From the NCBI RefSeq assembly GCF_000166275.1, contig NZ_CM001023.1:3289001-3353000 (forward strand): 64,000 nucleotides of DNA, in the 5' to 3' direction. The notes below the pieces were generated by a model. The model had not been told where the DNA came from. It was given only the letters and a program-made list of their open reading frames with translations, and did no database searches. A program made the position numbers and the translations under genes. Positions within the stretch are counted from its first letter, which is position 1. Each line of letters begins with the position of its first letter. Positions 35,955-45,585 of this stretch are shown here, in pieces. The stretch is from Algoriphagus machipongonensis. Its GTDB lineage: Bacteria; Bacteroidota; Bacteroidia; Cytophagales; Cyclobacteriaceae.

Positions 35955-37700
35955 TTAAATTCTCGCCTGATAGGTATACAATTGGTAGTACCTTCCCTCT
36001 AAAGCAATCAAATCCTCGTGTTTACCTTTCTCCACAATTTTGCCTTGTTCGATCACTAAAATTTGATCTGCCTGACGAATTGTGCTCAACCTATGTGCAA
36101 TCACAAAAGTAGTTCTCCCTTTCATCAGATCTTTTAAACTAGCCTGAATCAAAGTTTCTGACTCCGTATCCAAATTGGAAGTAGCTTCATCCAAAATCAA
36201 AATTCTAGGATCTGCCAAAATCGCCCTTGCAATCGCTATTCTTTGCCTTTGACCACCGGAAAGCTTAACTCCTCTTTCCCCTATCAAAGTATCTAAACCC
36301 TCCTCAAATCGATCTGTGAATTCCTGAACGTGTGCAGCATGAACAGCTTGCTGAAGTTGATCCTCTGAGGCATCAGGTCTTGGGAAAAGAATATTTTCCC
36401 GAATCGTCCCTTCAAACAAAAAATCATCTTGAAGCACCACTCCCAACTGGGAACGAAAAGACTCTAAAGTTACAGACTGAATATCAACCCCATCCACTGT
36501 GATCATTCCTGCATCCGGATTTAAAAAAGTTGCTGCTAGGCCGGCAATGGTGGTTTTTCCCGAACCTGAAGTTCCTACTAGAGCAGTTACTGATCCAGCT
36601 GGGGCTTCAAAACTCACCTGTTTGACCACTTCTTTTCCTTCCTCGTAGGCAAAGGACACCTTATCAAAAATGATGTTTCCCTTCAATTTATCAAGCGTCT
36701 CTGTTCGTTTTTGATCATCAGCTTCAAGCGGAGTATTCATAATCTCCTCTGTTCTATCCAAACCAGCAAATGCCTCGGTCAATTGGCTCCCAATATTTGA
36801 CATTTGCACAATTGGAGCGATCATAAATCCCAAGTATAAGGTAAAAGCTAAAAAATCACCAAAAGTTAATTGCTCCTGCATGATCATGTAGCCACCCAAG
36901 CCCATGATTCCAGCAGATGCCAATCCCAATAATAAAGTACCTGCTGAAGTCACAAAACTAGTAGCTGTCAAACTGGATTTCACGTTCTGAAATAGCTCAT
37001 CAACCCCTTTCCCAAAGGTCACTATCTCTTGTTGCTCGGCATTAAACCCCTTGATTACACGAATACCTCCTAAAGTCTCGGTCAACCTACCTGTGACTTG
37101 TGCATTGATTTTACCCCTTTCCCTAAAAATAGGCCTGATTTTACCAAAAGCTTTTAAGGAAACAAGTCCAAAAACAACCACTGGGAGGAGAACAAATAGG
37201 GTCATTTTTGGAGAAATACTAATCAATAAGAAAAGAGAAATAATGGCAGTAATAATCCCTCCTATCATTTGTGCAAAGCCTGTCCCAACTAGGTTTCTAA
37301 CACCTTCCACATCTGTCATAATTCGGGAAACCAGCTCACCGGTTTTGGTATTATCAAAAAAGCGAATGGGAAGTTTGATGATATGAGATTGAACCTGTGA
37401 TCTCAGTTTTGCGATGAGGTTTTGAGCCTCTACACTCAAGATTTGTGTCAAGGCGTAAGAAGTGACCGACTGCACAACAATAGCCGCTACTACGGCAATT
37501 ATAAGCCATTTGAGCATATTTAAATCATTGCTCGGTATCACATCATCCACCAGGTATTTACTGGCTCCCGGCAAAACCAGACTTGCCAATCTACTGATGA
37601 TAATCAAAAATAAGCCTAAAAAAAGATGCCTTCTTCTTGGCCAAATAATGGTTTTAAAAACCTGACCTATCGTGATTTTACGCGCTGCTGTTTGAGCCAT
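35955..37700 (-). CDS. ABC transporter, fused permease and ATPase (MsbA/multidrug exporter type)
   Basis: Half-transporter exporter of 581 residues. The six-helix transmembrane domain occupies about 20-310 and the ATPase about 340-578. Walker A is GTSGSGKTT (376-384), the signature LSGGQRQRIAIARA, Walker B ILILDEATS and H-loop AHRLSTI are intact. Homodimeric exporters of this type flip lipids (MsbA), lipoglycans or drugs; there is no neighbour that identifies the cargo. It is transcribed alone, divergent from the AraC-type regulator with 238 bp between. Confidence 0.93.
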   Translation of the reverse strand: MAQTAARKITIGQVFKTIIWPRRRHLFLGLFLIIISRLASLVLPGASKYLVDDVIPSNDLNMLKWLIIAVVAAIVVQSVTSYALTQILSVEAQNLIAKLRSQVQSHIIKLPIRFFDNTKTGELVSRIMTDVEGVRNLVGTGFAQMIGGIITAIISLFLLISISPKMTLFVLLPVVVFGLVSLKAFGKIRPIFRERGKINAQVTGRLTETLGGIRVIKGFNAEQQEIVTFGKGVDELFQNVKSSLTATSFVTSAGTLLLGLASAGIMGLGGYMIMQEQLTFGDFLAFTLYLGFMIAPIVQMSNIGSQLTEAFAGLDRTEEIMNTPLEADDQKRTETLDKLKGNIIFDKVSFAYEEGKEVVKQVSFEAPAGSVTALVGTSGSGKTTIAGLAATFLNPDAGMITVDGVDIQSVTLESFRSQLGVVLQDDFLFEGTIRENILFPRPDASEDQLQQAVHAAHVQEFTDRFEEGLDTLIGERGVKLSGGQRQRIAIARAILADPRILILDEATSNLDTESETLIQASLKDLMKGRTTFVIAHRLSTIRQADQILVIEQGKIVEKGKHEDLIALEGRYYQLYTYQARI

Positions 37701-37938
37701 GAAATAGTTTATTAAGCTTGAAAAACCCCAAATTTTGAATTCCAGTTCAAAAAGGAGATGATTTCACATGAGATAAAGAAAATAAAAGAAATATTATTTT
37801 TAACAATCCGAAAAATGAGGATAAGATTCTCTTTTCTACCAGAAATACTTAGTTTAATTTCTTTAAAAAAAATACCATTTAAAGAATTGCCAAATCAGGT
37901 TAATTCATCCACTTTACTGTAACCAGAAACTTCTTGAA

Positions 37939-39732
37939 ATGGAAAAACAAACTGAAAAAAGCATCTCCATAGCTGTTCTTCCATTTAAGAACATCAGCAA
38001 TAGCGAGGAAAATAATTTTTTCTGTGATGGTATTACTGAAGAAATCATCAATGCATTTTCTAGGATCGAGCAATTGAAAGTCACTTCACGTACTTCCAGT
38101 TTCTATTTCAAAGACCATAGCTATTCTCTTCAAGAAATTTCTGAAAAGCTTGGAGTAAATGTGATACTCGAAGGTAGCGTACGCGTTTCGGGAAATTCTT
38201 TGCGAATTCGTGCTCAATTGATCGATGTAATAGAAGACACAACTTTTTGGACAGAAACTTGGGACAGAAAGAAGGAAAACCTTTTTGAGATACAAGATGA
38301 AATCAGTCTCATCATTGCCGACAAACTTAGAGAGCATGAAGGTCATTTGACAATTTCGGACCAACTTGTAAACTTCCCAACCCAAAACATCACAGCTTAT
38401 GAACATTTACTGAAAGGTCGGTATCATTTTTATAAGTGGAATCCCGAAGATGTAAATATTGCTATAAATGAATTTGAAAAAGCATTAGCATTAGACCCAA
38501 ATCTAATTGATGCACTTCTTGGCAGTGCCGATAGTTACAGTTTTATGGCCGTTGCTGGTTTTGCTCCTAGAGAAGAATCCTGGATGAAAGCGGTTGAAGC
38601 TATGCAATTAGCAAAAGTACTAGACCCTAATCATGCCGGACTAAATTTGATGTTATCCCATCATGCTTTTTTCACGGAAGCAAATTTTTCATCCGCAATG
38701 AAATTCATTCAAAAAGCTGTCGTGGCAAGACCTACCTACGCAGAGGCTCATCAGTTTCTTTCTTTTTTCAATACACTCAAGGGAGATTTCAACAAAGCTA
38801 AAGAGCATATTCTCTACGCTAAATCAGTTGACCCGCTCAATCCAGAAACTAGATTTTTTCAAGCTAATTACCTCTACAGAACAAACGAACTTGATGAAGC
38901 AATCAAGATATTAAATGCATTGTTGGAAGAAAATGAAAAGAACCTTCCTGCACTTATTGTCAGCACATACATACACATCAAAGAAAATCGATTAAAGGAA
39001 GCCAAAGCACTAATAAAAAAAACACCAAATGAAGTTTTTACTCCTGACGAAAAATTGGGTTTAAATACTTTAGTGGATGTCTTGACAGGAAATCAGGATA
39101 CTGAATTGCTGAAGGAATTGGAAGAACATGCAAATGATCCTTTGGCCCATCATGCACATTCCTATTTATTTATCATTTATGCCAATCTTGGACGTTTTGA
39201 TGAGGCATTCGCTGTATTAGAGAAGATATTTAAAGACAAATCTTCTATTCTTCTGCTTGGATTCAGTGATCCTCTTTCAGAGCCTATCAAATCCGACCCC
39301 AGGTATGCTGAATACCATAAGCGAATTTACCCTGAGGTTAGTGACCTTCATAAAGTCAAAAGGACACAGTCTAAATCTTTTGATAATGCAAACGCTAAAG
39401 CTCAGGTGGAAAGACTGCAAGGTTTTATTGAATCGGAAAGCCCATTTTTAAATCCATCGCTAAGCCTTCGGTCTCTGGCCGAACAAACTGATATTCACCC
39501 CAACCAATTATCCTGGTTACTCAACGAGTATTTAGGGAAAAATTTTAATGAATTCATCAATCAAAAACGTGTAGAGCATTTTAAGAAATTGGTTGTTGAC
39601 CCTTCCAATTCTCACATCTCTTTAATTGGATTGGCCTATGAGAGCGGATTCAATTCAAAAACTGTTTTTAACACTGCTTTTAAAAAAGTCACTGGAATGA
39701 CGCCCAAGGAATACCAGAAAAGTCAATCCTAG
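37939..39732 (+). CDS. TolB-like/TPR/AraC-type transcriptional regulator
   Basis: Three-part regulator of 597 residues. The N-terminal domain (about 8-135) begins SIAVLPFKNISNSEENNFFCDGITEEI, the TolB-like/adenylate-cyclase-associated FlgO-type fold; residues about 150-440 form TPR helices (for example NEFEKALALDPNLIDALLGSADSY and a KAKEHILYAKSVDPLNPETRFF unit); the C-terminus (about 490-597) is an AraC HTH domain with LSLRSLAEQTDIHPNQLSWLLNEYLG and ISLIGLAYESGFNSKTVFNTAFKKVTGMTPKEYQ motifs. No membrane helix or sensor sugar domain is present. It lies directly upstream of a zinc-independent alcohol dehydrogenase and DUF4386 gene, and a candidate operator is found in the gap, so it probably controls them. 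Confidence 0.85.
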   Translation: MEKQTEKSISIAVLPFKNISNSEENNFFCDGITEEIINAFSRIEQLKVTSRTSSFYFKDHSYSLQEISEKLGVNVILEGSVRVSGNSLRIRAQLIDVIEDTTFWTETWDRKKENLFEIQDEISLIIADKLREHEGHLTISDQLVNFPTQNITAYEHLLKGRYHFYKWNPEDVNIAINEFEKALALDPNLIDALLGSADSYSFMAVAGFAPREESWMKAVEAMQLAKVLDPNHAGLNLMLSHHAFFTEANFSSAMKFIQKAVVARPTYAEAHQFLSFFNTLKGDFNKAKEHILYAKSVDPLNPETRFFQANYLYRTNELDEAIKILNALLEENEKNLPALIVSTYIHIKENRLKEAKALIKKTPNEVFTPDEKLGLNTLVDVLTGNQDTELLKELEEHANDPLAHHAHSYLFIIYANLGRFDEAFAVLEKIFKDKSSILLLGFSDPLSEPIKSDPRYAEYHKRIYPEVSDLHKVKRTQSKSFDNANAKAQVERLQGFIESESPFLNPSLSLRSLAEQTDIHPNQLSWLLNEYLGKNFNEFINQKRVEHFKKLVVDPSNSHISLIGLAYESGFNSKTVFNTAFKKVTGMTPKEYQKSQS

Positions 39733-39744
39733 CACCACTTTTTT

Positions 39745-39787
39745 GGTTCGAAATTATAATTCCGAACCTCTTCCTACTATTCCGAAC
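39745..39787. promoter_or_regulatory. Candidate AraC-type operator upstream of the alcohol dehydrogenase gene
   Basis: A 24-base near-palindrome (39745-39768) has arms GGTTCG and CGAACC with one symmetric mismatch. A third half-site ATTCCGAAC (39779-39787) repeats the one at 39759-39767 with an exact 20-bp spacing, two helical turns, as AraC-family proteins favour. It lies 12 bases after the regulator stop and 53 bases before the dehydrogenase start. Confidence 0.6.
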
Positions 39788-39840
39788 AATAACTCGACTC
39801 GCTTTTACTCTATTTGTCATGAATCTAAAAACAAAAAATC

Positions 39841-40827
39841 ATGGCGAGCAAAATGAAAGCAATAGTAGCTACAGGATATGGAACCCCTGAGGTTTTCCAA
39901 TTACAATCAGTTACCAAACCTGAACCAAAAGCGAATGAAGTCCTTGTGAAAGTGAAGACATCTGCTGCAACCAAAGCAGATGCGATGATGCGTACCGGGA
40001 AACCATATTTTGCTCGATTGTTCATTGGCTTGACTAAACCGAAAACAGGTATTCCAGGAACTGGATTCGCAGGAATCGTGGAACAAGTCGGAGAGAACGT
40101 TTCAAACTTCCAAGTCGGTGATCGAGTCTTTGGTGAAACAGCCTTTGGCTTTAAAGCTAATGCAGAGTTTCTGACTGTTTCTGAGAATGGTGTGATTCTC
40201 CCACTTCCAGAAAACATCGAATTTGCAGCGGCTTCTAACTTCTGCGATGGGCACCTTACTTCGTATAACTTCCTAAAAGAAATTGCTGACGTAAAACCTG
40301 GACAAAAGGTGCTGATAAATGGCGCATCAGGCGCACTTGGAATGTCAGCTGTACAAATCGCCAAGTATCTAGGAGCTGAAGTAACGGGAGTTTGTGGCGA
40401 TAGGAATGCAGGACTCATCAAGTCCCTCGGTGCTGACAAGGTCCTCGATTACTACAAAGAAGATTTTACTCAAAGTGAAGACCGTTACGATATCATTTAT
40501 GATACGGTGGGTAAAAGCTCTTTCAAAGCATGCAAAGGCATCTTAAAAGATAAAGGCATCTATCTATCACCTGTTCTTCAGTTTCCTCTAATGATTCAAA
40601 TGGTGATAACCTCATTTTTTAAAGGCAAGAAAGCAAAGTTTCAAGCAACTGGCGCTAATAAGGAGGAAAAGCTTCGATTCATGCTATCAGAGGTCCTTGA
40701 AATTTATAAGGCAGGAAAGCTCAAGACTGTTATTGACCGTCAATTCCCATTAGAAAAATTGGCAGAAGCACACACCTATATTGATTCAGGACATAAAAAA
40801 GGCAATGTCGTCATCTATAATGCCTGA
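39841..40827 (+). CDS. Zinc-independent medium-chain alcohol dehydrogenase/quinone oxidoreductase family
   Basis: NADPH-dependent oxidoreductase of 328 residues in the MDR superfamily. The catalytic-domain part PGTGFAGIVEQVGENV, a nucleotide-binding LINGASGALGMSAVQIAKYLGAEVTG (key G-x-x-G, with AxGxxG replaced by the GASGALG type) and the VLDYYKEDF turn are typical of quinone reductase-like members. No zinc-site cysteines are seen. It follows the AraC-type regulator by 108 bp behind a candidate operator and is 37 bp ahead of a DUF4386 gene, forming a probable regulated unit. The substrate is unknown; enone or quinone reduction is the family expectation. Confidence 0.88.
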   Translation: MASKMKAIVATGYGTPEVFQLQSVTKPEPKANEVLVKVKTSAATKADAMMRTGKPYFARLFIGLTKPKTGIPGTGFAGIVEQVGENVSNFQVGDRVFGETAFGFKANAEFLTVSENGVILPLPENIEFAAASNFCDGHLTSYNFLKEIADVKPGQKVLINGASGALGMSAVQIAKYLGAEVTGVCGDRNAGLIKSLGADKVLDYYKEDFTQSEDRYDIIYDTVGKSSFKACKGILKDKGIYLSPVLQFPLMIQMVITSFFKGKKAKFQATGANKEEKLRFMLSEVLEIYKAGKLKTVIDRQFPLEKLAEAHTYIDSGHKKGNVVIYNA

Positions 40828-40864
40828 ATTAAACCATTCAAAATTAATCTAAACCCTAAAAATC

Positions 40865-41539
40865 ATGGAAAAGAGATTTTATAAACTTACTGGACTTCTA
40901 TACTTAATTGTGATTATCTGTGCAGGTTTCAGTCAGGGATATATTCGCGGAACCATAATTATTCCAGGTAATGCTTTAGCTACCGCTACAAATATTTTGC
41001 AAAATGAAAGTTTGTTTCGATTAGGGTTGTCATTGGATTTGATAGCATTCATCATTGATGCTGTCATATCGGTTCTTCTTTATCAAATGTTTAAACCGTT
41101 TGGAAAAAACTTAGCGATGGTATCTGCTGCCTTGAGATTGATCGCTCATCCAGCTATAGGAAGCCTGAATTTGTTAAATCACTATATGGCAAATCTGGTC
41201 TTGGGTGGAGAATCTTTCCTTTCAACATTTGATCAAGCTCAGCTAGAATCACTGAGCCTACTATTTATGAATGCACACCAATATGGATATCTCATTGCAG
41301 GAGGTTTCTTTGGCTTACACCTACTACTACTTAGCGTTTTGATTTATAAATCAGATACCATCCCGAATATTTTCGGAAGCTTTCTTCTAGGATCAGCGAT
41401 AGGTTACCTACTCGAAACATTCGGTAATTTCAATATGCCTGGATATGAAGATTATACTGCATTAATCGTAGGGTTTGCTGCAGCTTTAGGAGAAGTCTCA
41501 TTTACCTTCTACTTGTTGTTCAAGAGTAAGAAACAATAA
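40865..41539 (+). CDS. DUF4386 domain-containing membrane protein
   Basis: Integral membrane protein of 224 residues with about six helices. It matches the DUF4386 pattern: FYKLTGLLYLIVIICAGFSQ at the start, then ATNILQNESLFRLGLSLDLIAFIID, and the late DTIPNIFGSFLLGSAIGYLLET segment. Function is unknown in the family; members are often found beside stress or oxidoreductase genes. Its close spacing to the alcohol dehydrogenase gene indicates co-transcription under the upstream AraC-type regulator. Confidence 0.85.
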   Translation: MEKRFYKLTGLLYLIVIICAGFSQGYIRGTIIIPGNALATATNILQNESLFRLGLSLDLIAFIIDAVISVLLYQMFKPFGKNLAMVSAALRLIAHPAIGSLNLLNHYMANLVLGGESFLSTFDQAQLESLSLLFMNAHQYGYLIAGGFFGLHLLLLSVLIYKSDTIPNIFGSFLLGSAIGYLLETFGNFNMPGYEDYTALIVGFAAALGEVSFTFYLLFKSKKQ

Positions 41540-41872
41540 ACAATCGGATACAAATAAATTGGCAGACATCTTTTTTGAGATAACTTAAAACTGAGCCAAA
41601 ATTTGTTCCCATGACTATTCAATTCTGAAATTTCATTTTTGTTTAGGCTAATTCTATAGCAACCTTTCTTCAAGGGCTAAAGTCAAGAAGCTATTAGTAA
41701 AGTTCAGAAAACCACATTAAAACACTTAACAAACTCCATTCAGTTAGATTATCCCAAATACTGTAATTTTTCTTCAATGGTCAGGATTTACTAATGAGAA
41801 CCAGTAACTTATGATTTAGATTTCGACCCTCATGTTTTCGCATGCTTTTTAAAAAACAATTAACCCAAACCT
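41540..41872. other. Intergenic region before the GH39-like gene
   Basis: 333 bases of low-GC sequence. I see no coding frame, hairpin terminator or operator-like palindrome. It presumably contains the promoter of the GH39-like glycosidase. Confidence 0.4.
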
Positions 41873-43579
41873 ATGAAACCACTTTTAATAAAAACCCTTC
41901 TAACAATCCTCGTATTCCCCTTCACGATCATCCATCTGAGAGCTCAAGAACAAGTTGAAAAAGTAAACATTCAGGTGAATCTAGATGAAAAAATAGGTGA
42001 AATGGACCCCATTTGGGCATGGTGGGGTTATGATGAGCCTAATTATACATACATGAAAGATGGTAAAAAGTTGCTGTCAGAAATAGCTTCTCTAAGTCCT
42101 GTTCCTGTTTATGTCAGAGCACATAGCTTGTTGGTGACCGGTGAAGGAACCCATGCATTAAAGTGGGGATCAACCAATGCCTACACAGAGGATGCTGATG
42201 GTAACCCTGTGTATGACTGGACAATTGTAGACAGGATTTTTGATACTTACATCGAAAGAGGTATGAAACCTTTTGCACAGATTGGGTTTATGCCTGAAGC
42301 ACTTTCATCCAAACCCGAACCTTACAGGCACCATTGGTATCCGGGAGCACCTTACGAAGAAATTTATACAGGTTGGGCATATCCTCCAAACGACTATAAG
42401 AAATATGGAGAACTTGTTTACCAATGGGTCTTACACTGCGTAGAGCGTTATGGCAAAGAAGAGGTTGACAGCTGGTACTGGGAGGTATGGAACGAGCCTA
42501 ACATAGGTTACTGGCAAGGTACCATGGAAGAGTATTTTATGCTATATGATTATGCCGCCGATGCGGTAAAAAGAGCGCTACCCACAGCCAAAATTGGTGG
42601 GCCAGAAACTACAGGTCCGGGATGGGATAAAGCTGCAGAATTCTTAACCGCATTTTTAGATCATGTACGGGATGACAAAAGCTATGCAACTGGTAAAAAA
42701 GACATTCCACTGGACTTTATTTCTTTTCATGCCAAAGGCAGCCCCAAGTTGGTAGATGATATGGTTCAAATGAATATTGGAACGCAGTTGCGGGATATAA
42801 GTGAGGGCTTTAGAATTGTGGCTTCCTATCCAGAATTCAAAGATCTACCGATTATTATCGGAGAATCTGATCCAGAAGGTTGCGCCGCTTGCTCAGTAAA
42901 TGATTATCCACAAAATGATTATAGGAATGGGACCATGTATGCCAGTTATACCGCTGCTGCATTTTCTAGAAAGTATGAGTTGGCTGACCATTTTGGAGTG
43001 AATTTATTGGGAGCAGTGACTTGGGGATTTGAATTTGAAGATCAACCATGGTACGCTGGGTTTAGAGATATGGCTACCAATGGTGTAGATAAGCCTGTTT
43101 TAAACGTCTTTAGGATGTTTGGTATGATGGAAGGTGATCGGGTAAAAATAAATCAGGATGGACTTGCCTATGATTTTCTAGAGGTAAGAGATCATAGTGT
43201 TCGTGAAAAGCAAGATATCAACGCAATCGCATCAAAAAGTGATCGAAGTGCTGCTGTGATGGTTTGGAATTATCATGACAACAATGACTTAACTGTTCCG
43301 GATGCATCCGTAAGTCTTCAAATTAAAGGCGTGTCTGGAAAAAAAGTATTAATAAATCACTATCGGGTAGATCAGGAACACAGTAACTCCTACACACTTT
43401 GGAAGAAAATGGGATCTCCACAAGCCCCTTCTAATGAACAGATTGAAGCACTTGAAAAAGCTGGCCAACTTGAGTTATATACTTCTCCTTTTTGGGTAGA
43501 ATCAAAGGATGGTACGGTGGAAATTGAGCTGACAATACCAGCTCAGGGCATTTCCCTTTTTAAACTGGAGTGGAAATAG
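41873..43579 (+). CDS. GH39-like glycosidase (beta-xylosidase-type TIM barrel)
   Basis: Secreted glycoside hydrolase of 568 residues with a signal peptide (about 1-24, ending HLRA-Q). The clan-A acid/base is Glu208 in VWNEPNIGYW, and the nucleophile candidate is Glu331 in IIIGESDPEG, giving the usual spacing for a GH39-type barrel. A C-terminal beta domain (about 440-568) contains AVMVWNYHDNNDL, as in GH39 xylosidases and iduronidases. Substrate specificity is not evident from the sequence; xylose-, iduronate- or other pyranoside-specific members all occur. It stands alone, 79 bp upstream of the methyltransferase gene. Confidence 0.82.
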   Translation: MKPLLIKTLLTILVFPFTIIHLRAQEQVEKVNIQVNLDEKIGEMDPIWAWWGYDEPNYTYMKDGKKLLSEIASLSPVPVYVRAHSLLVTGEGTHALKWGSTNAYTEDADGNPVYDWTIVDRIFDTYIERGMKPFAQIGFMPEALSSKPEPYRHHWYPGAPYEEIYTGWAYPPNDYKKYGELVYQWVLHCVERYGKEEVDSWYWEVWNEPNIGYWQGTMEEYFMLYDYAADAVKRALPTAKIGGPETTGPGWDKAAEFLTAFLDHVRDDKSYATGKKDIPLDFISFHAKGSPKLVDDMVQMNIGTQLRDISEGFRIVASYPEFKDLPIIIGESDPEGCAACSVNDYPQNDYRNGTMYASYTAAAFSRKYELADHFGVNLLGAVTWGFEFEDQPWYAGFRDMATNGVDKPVLNVFRMFGMMEGDRVKINQDGLAYDFLEVRDHSVREKQDINAIASKSDRSAAVMVWNYHDNNDLTVPDASVSLQIKGVSGKKVLINHYRVDQEHSNSYTLWKKMGSPQAPSNEQIEALEKAGQLELYTSPFWVESKDGTVEIELTIPAQGISLFKLEWK

Positions 43580-43658
43580 AAGAGGAATAACTTTCACACA
43601 ATAAATTGAAGTCTTATCATTCTACATTTTTCAAATTAATAATGTACCACCAATTCAA

Positions 43659-44657
43659 ATGAGTAAAACAGACGTATTAAAATCCATTCGTGAACTTGCT
43701 GGTTCCGTTTTCGAAAACTCAATTGATTATGAAAAGGGAAAATATGGTCTCGATGAGATCTACAATCATTTCCAAAAAATAACCAGTATTACAGGCTTTG
43801 ACTCCAGGATTGAAAACTTAGCAGCAGTTCCCACAGCTAAAGGCAAAGCATTAGGGCTAAATTATGCTGCACAATGTTTATTGGATTACAAAAGAACTTT
43901 GAAATTCATCAAAGCAATTGTTTTAGCTATTACTAAAAAACTCAATGAAAATCCAGAAAAGGAAGTTCGTGTTTTTTACGCCGGATGCGGTCCATATGCG
44001 ACCTTTTTAACACTAATCGCTCCCCTATTCCAAGCAAATCAGGTACAATTTTCACTTTTGGAAATAAATAAAAACTCAGTAGTATCTGCCAAAAAATTGA
44101 TCGATTCCCTCGACTTATCAGACTATCTAATTGAATTTCACATTGGAGACGCAGTGACATTTAAAGTTCCAGATTCAGACTCATATGACATCGTTATTAG
44201 CGAAACTTTAGACGCCTTATTATACCGGGAATGCTATGTTCCTATTTTAGTCAATCTACTCCCCCAATTCAGGAATGATGTCCTATTATTACCTGAAAAT
44301 GTACTGATAGACCTATCCTTTTCGAGCAGTTCAGACAGCAAATCCGAGGTAAAAGAATTAAAGATGGGAAATGCATTTAACGTTCGAGAAGCTATTTCTG
44401 CTTTACCTATTTCAGAGAGTATCCCTGCCGAGTTTCCTGAAAAAAAAATTGATTTGACCAATGTGAACTTGGATACTTTTGAAAAGCTATTCTTAGATAC
44501 TAGAGTTAAAATCTATCAAGACATCTGGTTGGAAAGGAATGAATCCTCTCTCACCGTACCTTTTGAATCTATCCTTCAAAAACCAAATGATAGCAATTCC
44601 ATTACTTTCACTTACCAAATGGAGCCAGAAATTGAACTGAAATGTAAATTTGAATGA
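43659..44657 (+). CDS. Class I SAM-dependent methyltransferase with a PRMT-like double-Glu motif
   Basis: Methyltransferase of 332 residues. A helical N-terminal domain (1-100) precedes the Rossmann core: motif I VFYAGCGPYATFLT (105-118), the acidic SAM-ribose contact Glu135 in FSLLEIN, and the post-II segment DIVISETLDALLYRECYVP with Glu182 and Glu191. The two Glu are spaced as in the double-E loop of protein arginine methyltransferases (SExxxxxxxxE), and the next strand (NDVLLLPENVLIDLSF) resembles the PRMT beta-barrel entry. No THW-loop equivalent was recognised, so substrate class is open. It is about 125 bp ahead of an Asp/Asn-hydroxylase-like gene. Confidence 0.75.
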   Translation: MSKTDVLKSIRELAGSVFENSIDYEKGKYGLDEIYNHFQKITSITGFDSRIENLAAVPTAKGKALGLNYAAQCLLDYKRTLKFIKAIVLAITKKLNENPEKEVRVFYAGCGPYATFLTLIAPLFQANQVQFSLLEINKNSVVSAKKLIDSLDLSDYLIEFHIGDAVTFKVPDSDSYDIVISETLDALLYRECYVPILVNLLPQFRNDVLLLPENVLIDLSFSSSSDSKSEVKELKMGNAFNVREAISALPISESIPAEFPEKKIDLTNVNLDTFEKLFLDTRVKIYQDIWLERNESSLTVPFESILQKPNDSNSITFTYQMEPEIELKCKFE

Positions 44658-44781
44658 GATAGTGTATATTATAAAAATTCATCAATCTGTAAACTCAGGG
44701 AGTTATAATTGATTTTTCATAAATTTTAGATTTAATAGTATATTTTTAATTCAACAGGTGTTAATAAAACTCCAACCTCAG

Positions 44782-45366
44782 ATGGAAACAAAGCAAGAAA
44801 CAAAAGACAGAATCCAATTACCTTTTAAATTCGATGTAGAGAAAATGGTTTTAGAGGCGAAGGCTTTGAAACAAAAGGAGTATGAATATTATAATGTTAT
44901 CCCCTTACGTTCTCCGGCACATTTGGTAGACACCTCATTGCCATTCCCCCCGCCTGCTGATGATTATGCAGATGGAACCTGGACTGATTGGCTTGATACA
45001 CCCGCTTTAAAAAGCAGTCCCTATTTAAAAAGCATTATCGAATTTTTTAGCGAATACACTACGGTAAATCTTGTTAGGTTATTGTTTTTAGCTCCAAATT
45101 CCATTGTCAAGGAGCATACTGACCCAACTTTAGGACTAGAGCAAGAGAAATCTATGATTCGCTTGACCATCCCTGTAGATAACAATGAAGGTGTAGAGTT
45201 TTATTTAAATGATGAGTTAGTCCCAATGAAAGTTGGAGAATGTTGGTATTTACGATTGACTGATCCTCACCGAGTTTTTAACAAAGGCACCACCGACCGT
45301 ATCAATCTTACCATCGATATCATCCCAAATGATCAAATAATAGAAATCTTGAATAAGGCTATGTAA
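44782..45366 (+). CDS. 2-oxoglutarate/Fe(II) oxygenase, aspartyl/asparaginyl beta-hydroxylase-like
   Basis: Fe(II)-dependent dioxygenase of about 194 residues from the ATG at 44782; an in-frame GTG at 44758 is possible but less likely. The iron-binding triad is His112 and Asp114 in VKEHTDPT and His163 in LTDPHRVFN, and Arg173 in TTDRINLTI is placed to bind 2-oxoglutarate. The fold around VRLLFLAPNSIVKEH resembles the Asp/Asn hydroxylase family, as do the double-stranded-helix strands MIRLTIPVDNNEGVEFYLND. Probable substrates are a protein or peptide side chain. It follows the PRMT-like methyltransferase on the same strand, so the two may modify the same target (inference). Confidence 0.8.
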   Translation: METKQETKDRIQLPFKFDVEKMVLEAKALKQKEYEYYNVIPLRSPAHLVDTSLPFPPPADDYADGTWTDWLDTPALKSSPYLKSIIEFFSEYTTVNLVRLLFLAPNSIVKEHTDPTLGLEQEKSMIRLTIPVDNNEGVEFYLNDELVPMKVGECWYLRLTDPHRVFNKGTTDRINLTIDIIPNDQIIEILNKAM

Positions 45367-45585
45367 ATGCCAGATCAATTCGACATAGCATGTAATTTTC
45401 TTCAAGCTCTAAAATTCTTAGGCACCCAATATTGGGAGTAGTTTTTCAAGAAGACACTTTCAGATGACCTAAACTATCTTGAAATAAGCTTATTGAAACC
45501 TCTAAAATTATATATTTATAGAAATATTAATGTTTAGAGATTGGAGTAGAACAAACACCTTCTTTATAAAGCTCAACCAACTACT

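Noticed and set aside
39825..40439. Minus-strand open frame of 204 codons over the alcohol dehydrogenase gene
   Set aside because: Its sequence has no family resemblance and the plus-strand frame is a clear MDR oxidoreductase; it is a codon-bias shadow.
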